Positions 58,506-64,000 of a stretch of DNA of 64,000 nt are shown here, piece after piece. Both the position numbers and the translations under genes were made by a program. The first letter of the stretch is position 1, and every line of letters begins with the position of its first letter. Under the pieces are notes generated by a model that had not been told where the DNA came from, made no database searches, and saw only the letters and a program-made list of their open reading frames with translations. Source of the stretch: Pseudomonadota bacterium (lineage in GTDB: Bacteria; Pseudomonadota; Gammaproteobacteria; Acidiferrobacterales; Acidiferrobacteraceae); contig JAKAXM010000012.1 of NCBI GenBank assembly GCA_021816625.1, positions 1 through 64,000 of the forward strand, in the 5' to 3' direction.

Positions 58506-60386
58506 ATGACGGCGATGGATGAGAAGCCTACGGCAGAGTCCGGTGCGGTGGCGCGCCACGAGCCTTTGCCGTTTGGTGCAGAATGCCTGGACGCAGGCGT
58601 GCGCTTTCGTTTGTGGGCGCCGAACGCGGCGACGGTGGCAGTGGTCTTGACCTCTGAAGAGAGCTGCGTGACGCTGCCCATGGAGCGTCGGGATCAGGGA
58701 TGGTTCGAGCGGGTTACTGATAAGGCCGGTCCCGGCAGCCGGTACCGCTACCGCATCGACGGTGGTCTCTTGGTCCCGGACCCGGCGGCCCGATTCCAGC
58801 CCGAGGATGTCCACGGTCAGAGTGAGGTTATCGATCCTCGCGCCTTCCGCTGGCAGGACGCGCAGTGGCGAGGGCGCCCGTGGGAAGAGGTGGTCATCTA
58901 CGAACTGCATGTCGGGACCTTCAGTCCCGAGGGGACCTATGCCGGGGCTGCCCGGCGGCTTCCGGCCCTGCGGGATCTGGGCATTACCGCGATCGAGCTC
59001 ATGCCGCTTGCCGATTTTCCCGGGCGCGCTAATTGGGGCTATGACGGCGTCCTGGTGTTCGCGCCCGATAGCAGTTACGGCCGACCCGATGATTTGAAGG
59101 CCCTCGTGGCCGCGGCGCACGCCTTGGGGATCATGGTGTTCCTAGACGTCGTCTATAACCATTTCGGTCCCGACGGCAACTATCTTTCGGCTTACGCCCC
59201 GGCATTTTTCACGGCCCGGCACCGCACGCCTTGGGGGGATGCCATAAACTTTGACGGCCCCGGGAGCCCCGAGGTGCGCGCCTTTTTTATCGCGAACGTC
59301 CGCTATTGGTTGAATGAATATCATTTCGATGGGCTACGCCTGGATGCCGTCCATGCGATCGTAGACGACTCCCCGACCCATATCCTCGCGGCGCTGGCCG
59401 CATCAGCGGCTGAACTGCGCGTCGGTGGGCGGGAAATCCACTTGATCCTCGAGAACGAGAACAACACTGCGGCCTATCTTGCGCAGGACGGATCGCCCGC
59501 CTATACAGCGCAATGGAATGATGATATCCACCATGTACTCCACGGACTTTTGACGGGCGAGACCGAAGGCTATTACGCGGATTACGCGGACCGGCCATTA
59601 GCGCTTCTCGGCCGCTGCCTTACGGAGGGCTTTGCCTACCAAGGCGACTTTTCGGTATACCGCGGCAATGCACGTGGCACGCCTGCGACAGACTTACCAC
59701 TCACGGCCTTCGTAAACTTCTTGCAAAACCATGATCAGATCGGCAACCGCGCGTTGGGCGAACGTATCGGAGTGCTGGCGGATCCGGCGGCGGTGCGGGC
59801 AGCCACTGCCATCTTGCTGATCGCGCCTTCACCGCCGCTCTTATTCATGGGGCAGGAATTCGGGTGCACCCAACCGTTCTTGTTCTTTTGCGACTTCGCA
59901 GACGAGCTGGGGCGTGCCGTCACGGCCGGCCGCCGGCAGGAGTTTGCGCGTTTTGCACAGTTCGCCGATGCCAAGGCCCAGGCACTTATTCCCGACCCTA
60001 ATGATCGCGCGACCTGGCGGCGCAGCCAGATCGATTGGACCACAGCGGATAGCGCGCCGGGGCGGGCGTGGATGGCCTTGCACCGGGAGCTACTGACCCT
60101 GCGCGCTCAGATCATCGTCCCATGCCTCAAGGCCGGACGTATAGGCCGACGGACCTACGAGGTCTGGGGAGATCGCGGTTTGCAGGTTTCCTGGGAGCTT
60201 GGCTGCGGATCCACTTTGCGCCTGCTCGCCAATTTAGGCGATAGAAAACAGATCCATGCCCAGGCGCACCGCGGCGGACATACCTTTTACGGAAGTCCCG
60301 GCGCGCTCGCCGATCCCCAGACGTTCGGCCCTTGGGAGGTGCGCTGGGAACTCGTGGCGGCCCGCGCTAAGGACCTGCCGCAGTGA
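58506..60386 (+). CDS. treZ: Malto-oligosyltrehalose trehalohydrolase
   Basis: A GH13_10 enzyme, 626 residues, that cuts free trehalose from the end of maltooligosyltrehalose. A CBM48 (about residues 18-105, VRFRLWAPNAATVAVVL), VIYELHVGTFSPEGTYAGA, the nucleophile Asp in FDGLRLDAVHAIVDD, the acid Glu in LILENENN and the NHDQIGNRALG segment are intact. The start ATG at 58506 has GGGTAAAGG upstream. It overlaps treY by 4 bases. Confidence 0.96.
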   Translation: MTAMDEKPTAESGAVARHEPLPFGAECLDAGVRFRLWAPNAATVAVVLTSEESCVTLPMERRDQGWFERVTDKAGPGSRYRYRIDGGLLVPDPAARFQPEDVHGQSEVIDPRAFRWQDAQWRGRPWEEVVIYELHVGTFSPEGTYAGAARRLPALRDLGITAIELMPLADFPGRANWGYDGVLVFAPDSSYGRPDDLKALVAAAHALGIMVFLDVVYNHFGPDGNYLSAYAPAFFTARHRTPWGDAINFDGPGSPEVRAFFIANVRYWLNEYHFDGLRLDAVHAIVDDSPTHILAALAASAAELRVGGREIHLILENENNTAAYLAQDGSPAYTAQWNDDIHHVLHGLLTGETEGYYADYADRPLALLGRCLTEGFAYQGDFSVYRGNARGTPATDLPLTAFVNFLQNHDQIGNRALGERIGVLADPAAVRAATAILLIAPSPPLLFMGQEFGCTQPFLFFCDFADELGRAVTAGRRQEFARFAQFADAKAQALIPDPNDRATWRRSQIDWTTADSAPGRAWMALHRELLTLRAQIIVPCLKAGRIGRRTYEVWGDRGLQVSWELGCGSTLRLLANLGDRKQIHAQAHRGGHTFYGSPGALADPQTFGPWEVRWELVAARAKDLPQ

Positions 60387-63325
60387 AGGCAGGCCGAGGG
60401 TACGCGCTACCACAGGCCCGGCCGCGCGCCACCTATCGTCTGCAGTTTTATAGCGGGTTTCGTTTCCGCGACGCGATGCCTGTCGTGAGTTATCTCGCCG
60501 CTCTCGGCATAAGCCATTGTTACGCCTCGCCCTATCTAAAGGCACATACCGGAAGCGTGCACGGTTATGACATTGCTGATCACTCAGTGCTCAATCCCGA
60601 GGTCGGGACCGAAGCGGAGCGAACGGCCTTCGTGCAGGCGCTCACGTCTCAGGGTATGGGGCAGATCCTCGATGTCGTCCCCAATCACATGCGCGTCGAC
60701 GACCCGAACAATCGTTGGTGGTGGGATGTGCTCGAGCGCGGCCGCCGATCGCGCTTCGCCCATTATTTCGATATCGATTGGGAGACGCCCGAGCGCCCCT
60801 ACGAGGATAAGGTCGTAGTGCCGATCCTGGGTGGCCTTTATGGCGAGGTCTTGGAGTCGGGGGAGATACGGCTGGATTTCGAAGCTGATGCCGGTCGCTT
60901 CGTGATTCGGTATTACGATCATGTCTTGCCGATTGGCCCGCAGTCCTATCCGCGCCTGCTCGCGGAGGTAGCGCGGGCCGTGGCGGGGCTGGGATCGGAA
61001 GCGGAGTCGTTGTGGCAGGAGATATCCGCGCTGATAGCCGGCTTTGAACAGGTCGTAGGAGAGGCGCAGGAGGCGCGCGATGAAATGGCGTGGCGTGCCG
61101 AGATGCAGAGGCGATGGGCCACCTGGATCGCGACCTGCGCTGAATGCCAGCAGGCCTTGGCGCGGGTTTTGGACAGCTACAACAGCGGTGAGGATGCGGG
61201 TCGGCACCGTTTCGATGCCCTGCACGAGCTCTTGGAGGAACAGCATTACCGGCTCACGTTTTGGCGGGTGGCGGGTTATGAGATCAATTATCGACGCTTC
61301 TTTGACGTAAGTGAGCTTGCCGCCTTGCGCATGGAAGATCCGGAGGTCTTTGCCGCCACGCATGCGCTCATTGGGCAGTGGATCGCAGCAGGTGCAGTCG
61401 AGGGTCTGCGTATCGATCATCCCGATGGCCTGCGTGACCCCAAGGCCTATTGCGAGCGGTTGCAGGAATGGGTGACAGGGCTGGGACCCCGCGGGGGCCG
61501 GGACTCCGGGAGGGCGGGCCCCATTTATCTGGTTTTGGAGAAGATCCTGGCCGCCACGGAGACCTTGCCGGGCGATTGGCGCTGCGACGGCACGACCGGC
61601 TATGACTTTATGCGGCTTGTGACAGGCCTACTCGTCGACCCGGAGGGGGCAGCTGGCATCGACGCCGCCTACGGTGGCTTCGTCGATGGGCCCGACGACT
61701 ACGCGCGCATGCTCTATGAATGCAAGGGGCTCGTGATGCACACGAGTCTCGGCAGCGAGATTTACGCGTTAGGTCTCGCGCTCGATCGTATTGCCGAACG
61801 CGACCGACGCACCCGGGATTTCACGTTGTCGGCACAAAGGACAGCGCTCTTTGAGATCGTCGCTTGTTTTCCGGTGTACCGTACCTATGTGACGGAGGGG
61901 CACGTGAGCGCCGACGACAGGCGCTGGATCGATGCGGCCTGCGAGGCAGCCCAAACCCGCAACCCCTTGGTCGAGCCGGGGGTGGTCGCGTTCATTCGGG
62001 ACCAGCTTTTGTTGAACGATTGGGCGCAGCGGGATGCCGAGGAGCGGGCGGCGGTCCTCGAATTCGTGGCGGCCTTTCAGCAATACACGGCCCCCGTCAT
62101 GGCCAAGGGTCTCGAGGATACGCTGTTTTACCGCTACAACCGCTTCGTCGCCTTGAATGAGGTGGGCGGCGACCCGTCCCGTTTCGGGGTGTCTGCAGAG
62201 AGTTTTCATGCCGCCAATGTCGAGCGTCTTGCGCGCTGGCCCGGATCCTTGCTGGCCACGGCGACGCATGACACGAAACGCAGTGAGGATATGCGCGCAA
62301 GGCTTGCGGTGCTGGCGGAGATCCCGGCCCAATGGGCCCGGCAGGCACAGAAGCTCAAGGCTCAAAACGCCCATCTGAAGTCAGTGGCAGGCCCAGGCGC
62401 CCCTACGGGGCGCGATGAATATCTTTTCTACCAGAGCCTTGTCGGCATCTGGCCCTTGCGCGATCGCGAGCCGGTATGGGATGACCTTCGCAGACGACTC
62501 AAGGACTATATGCTAAAGGCGGTACGGGAGGCCAAGGCCGAGACGAGTTGGGTGCGGCCCGACACCGACTACGAAGCGGCCATGTTGCGATTCGTGGAAG
62601 GGGTCATGGATCCCGTCCGTAATGGCGCAGGCCTCGAGGCGTTGGCCGCGTTTATAAAACCGCTGGCGCGTGTCGGGCTTTTTAACGGCTTGAGCCAGAC
62701 CGTGCTCAAGCTGACCGCCCCCGGCGTACCTGATTTCTATCAGGGCAGCGAGTTATGGGATTTCAGTCTCGTGGACCCCGACAACAGGCGCCCGGTCGAC
62801 TATGCGTTACGGTACGGGGCGCTTGCGGATGTCGCCCGTTTTGACGACCTGCCCGCGCCTGCGCGCGCCCCGTTTCTGGCCGATCGGCTCGCACAGATCG
62901 AGGACGGTCGTATCAAGATGCACATCATACGGTGTCTATTGCGCGCCCGGCGCGATCACGGCCCGCTTTTTGAAGAGGGGACCTATCGGCCGCTTGCTTT
63001 TCGGGGCGCGGGGTCACGCCACCTCGTGGGCTTTATGCGTATCTGGCGCGACGAGGTGCTGGTCGTGATTGTGCCCCGCTATTATTGGGCATTGAGTCGC
63101 GGCGGCACGCGCTTGCCCCTGGGTCCCGAGGTCTGGCATGACACGGTTCTTGGTACGCCCCCCGAGTGGCCCCTGCGCGGTGCCTATAATGTGCTGACGG
63201 GCGCGTCGTGGTCTCCCCGTGCCGCGGCCGATCCTGCGGTGGCCGATCTTCTCGGACCCTTTCCGGTAGCCGTGTGGCACGGGTTGCGACGCCAAGACCT
63301 GAGGCCGGATTCCGTGTTAGGCTAA
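60383..63325 (+). CDS. treY: Malto-oligosyltrehalose synthase
   Basis: A GH13_26 intramolecular transglucosidase, 980 residues, that turns the reducing end of a maltodextrin into a trehalosyl unit. The N-terminal ATYRLQFYSGFRFRDA (about residues 13-28), DVVPNHMRVDDPNNRWWWDV, the nucleophile Asp in GLRIDHPDGLRDPKAY (about 345-360), the acid Glu in YLVLEKIL and TATHDTKRSEDMRAR are conserved. The start is GTG in a GTGA overlap with treZ, indicating coupled translation. Length is at the upper end of the family. Confidence 0.96.
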   Translation: MKAGRGYALPQARPRATYRLQFYSGFRFRDAMPVVSYLAALGISHCYASPYLKAHTGSVHGYDIADHSVLNPEVGTEAERTAFVQALTSQGMGQILDVVPNHMRVDDPNNRWWWDVLERGRRSRFAHYFDIDWETPERPYEDKVVVPILGGLYGEVLESGEIRLDFEADAGRFVIRYYDHVLPIGPQSYPRLLAEVARAVAGLGSEAESLWQEISALIAGFEQVVGEAQEARDEMAWRAEMQRRWATWIATCAECQQALARVLDSYNSGEDAGRHRFDALHELLEEQHYRLTFWRVAGYEINYRRFFDVSELAALRMEDPEVFAATHALIGQWIAAGAVEGLRIDHPDGLRDPKAYCERLQEWVTGLGPRGGRDSGRAGPIYLVLEKILAATETLPGDWRCDGTTGYDFMRLVTGLLVDPEGAAGIDAAYGGFVDGPDDYARMLYECKGLVMHTSLGSEIYALGLALDRIAERDRRTRDFTLSAQRTALFEIVACFPVYRTYVTEGHVSADDRRWIDAACEAAQTRNPLVEPGVVAFIRDQLLLNDWAQRDAEERAAVLEFVAAFQQYTAPVMAKGLEDTLFYRYNRFVALNEVGGDPSRFGVSAESFHAANVERLARWPGSLLATATHDTKRSEDMRARLAVLAEIPAQWARQAQKLKAQNAHLKSVAGPGAPTGRDEYLFYQSLVGIWPLRDREPVWDDLRRRLKDYMLKAVREAKAETSWVRPDTDYEAAMLRFVEGVMDPVRNGAGLEALAAFIKPLARVGLFNGLSQTVLKLTAPGVPDFYQGSELWDFSLVDPDNRRPVDYALRYGALADVARFDDLPAPARAPFLADRLAQIEDGRIKMHIIRCLLRARRDHGPLFEEGTYRPLAFRGAGSRHLVGFMRIWRDEVLVVIVPRYYWALSRGGTRLPLGPEVWHDTVLGTPPEWPLRGAYNVLTGASWSPRAAADPAVADLLGPFPVAVWHGLRRQDLRPDSVLG

Positions 63326-63369
63326 GGGTCTCGAACCCCACGATTCAAGGGAGCGCGGACCGTCGCGAT

Positions 63370-63918
63370 ATGGCCAAACAGTATCCCGGCATCTCCGAAC
63401 AATGGGCGCGGTTCATTTCCGAGCAGCACATATTTTTTGTGGCGACGGCCGCGCCCGAAGGCCGCGTCAACGTGTCCCCCAAGGGTCTCGATTCGTTGCG
63501 GCTCCTTGGCCCCAATCGGCTCGTATGGCTCAATCTCACCGGGAGCGGCAATGAGTCGGCGGCCCATGTCCAAAGCATGCCGCGCATGACGCTCATGTTT
63601 TGCGCCTTCAGTGGCGCGCCGGTCATTTTGCGGCTCTACGGCGAGGCCCGCGCCGTTCACCAGAAAGACCCGGCATGGCCGGAGTTGTACGCCTTGTTTC
63701 CGCCCACGCCCGGCGCCCGCCAGATCTTCGACGTTGCGGTCGACCTCGTGCAGACCTCCTGTGGGTTCGGGGTCCCGTATTTCGATTTCCGGGGGGATCG
63801 CCCCGATCTTCGGGAATGGACCGAGAAGAAGGGGGAAGAAGGTGTGCGCGAGTACTGGCGGACGCGCAACGCAGTCAGTCTAGACGGTCTGAAAACCGGG
63901 ATCTCTGAGCAAAACTGA
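63370..63918 (+). CDS. Pyridoxamine 5'-phosphate oxidase-family protein
   Basis: A 182-residue FMN-binding split-barrel protein. The sequence FFVATAAPEGRVNVSPKG (about residues 22-39), LVWLNLTGSGNESAAHV and the RMTLMFCAFSGAPVILRLYG segment match the family of general stress/flavin oxidoreductase-like proteins (DUF related to PNPOx). It has no PdxH-specific C-terminal signature, so it is not the vitamin B6 enzyme. Function unknown. It follows treY by 44 bases; the upstream open frame lies inside treY. Confidence 0.87.
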   Translation: MAKQYPGISEQWARFISEQHIFFVATAAPEGRVNVSPKGLDSLRLLGPNRLVWLNLTGSGNESAAHVQSMPRMTLMFCAFSGAPVILRLYGEARAVHQKDPAWPELYALFPPTPGARQIFDVAVDLVQTSCGFGVPYFDFRGDRPDLREWTEKKGEEGVREYWRTRNAVSLDGLKTGISEQN

Positions 63919-63924
63919 ATCGCG

Positions 63925-64000
63925 CTAATCGAACTCGTGCTCGACCATGAACCAGGTCGACCAGCGTGGCGTGGGGACCGAGGTCATGTAGGCCCTTTGC
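63925..64000 (-). CDS. 3' end of an unidentified gene (cut by window edge)
   Basis: A minus-strand frame enters from the window edge and ends at a TAG at 63925-63927. The visible residues alternate as in a last beta strand (for example RWSTWFMVEHEFD), suggesting an outer-membrane barrel protein, but 24 residues are too few to decide. It is convergent with the flavin-binding gene. Confidence 0.4.
   Translation of the reverse strand, partial: QRAYMTSVPTPRWSTWFMVEHEFD

Noticed and set aside
63370-63918. Annotation as pyridoxamine phosphate oxidase PdxH
   Set aside because: It is a split-barrel flavin protein but lacks the PdxH C-terminal signature.

Overview
The window reads as ordinary chromosome of a GC-rich gammaproteobacterium. 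The order tig-clpP-clpX-lon-hupB-tRNAs-ppiD and the block mltD-gloB-methyltransferase-rnhA-dnaQ are classic gammaproteobacterial arrangements. Codon use is strongly GC-biased throughout, and I see no insertion sequence, phage gene, CRISPR array or origin. A single-heme TsdA/SoxX-like cytochrome and a sulfite-exporter-family permease would suit a sulfur-oxidising autotroph of the Acidiferrobacter kind, but that is inference; the genus cannot be proven from this piece alone.

Layout. 0-7.5 kb: a cut-off EAL-domain gene, a sulfotransferase-heptosyltransferase pair (surface polysaccharide), a small outer-membrane barrel protein, a TauE/SafE permease and a large PAS-GGDEF-EAL protein. 7.5-10.4 kb: htpG with a sigma-32-type promoter, then purC. 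10.5-19.2 kb: a protein quality-control block (tRNA-Leu, tig, clpP, clpX, lon with its own sigma-32-type promoter, hupB, tRNA-Val, tRNA-Asp, ppiD). 19.2-26.7 kb: fabI, mltD, gloB, a methyltransferase, rnhA, dnaQ, an MFS permease and an alpha/beta hydrolase. 26.6-33.6 kb: a GAF-GGDEF-EAL protein, then a tightly overlapping operon on the minus strand, nirB-nirD-ybiB-like-cobA-cbiX, for NADH-dependent nitrite reduction and its siroheme cofactor. In front of nirB lies a consensus-like sigma-54 promoter with an NtrC-type site upstream, pointing to nitrogen control. 33.8-35.5 kb: two membrane proteins and a cytochrome c.

35.5-63.3 kb is the striking part: an almost complete alpha-glucan and trehalose metabolism island. 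It holds glgA, glk, gnd, pgi, glgC, a GH57 amylase-like gene, malQ, glgP, glgB, glgE, a treS-maltokinase fusion, glgX, treZ and treY. It encodes classical ADP-glucose glycogen synthesis (GlgC-GlgA-GlgB), the GlgE route from trehalose through maltose and maltose-1-phosphate (TreS-Mak-GlgE), glucan breakdown (GlgP, GlgX, MalQ, GH57) and trehalose release from glucan (TreY-TreZ), beside hexose-phosphate enzymes that join the store to central metabolism. Together they can form a closed glucan-trehalose cycle. A flavin-binding pyridoxamine-oxidase-like protein follows, and the window ends in the 3' end of an unidentified minus-strand gene.

No wholly unknown multi-gene system was found. The points most worth following are the dual trehalose/glucan cycle, the two GGDEF-EAL proteins whose EAL domains have lost catalytic residues, the NtrC/sigma-54 control region of nirBD, and the sulfotransferase paired with a heptosyltransferase.
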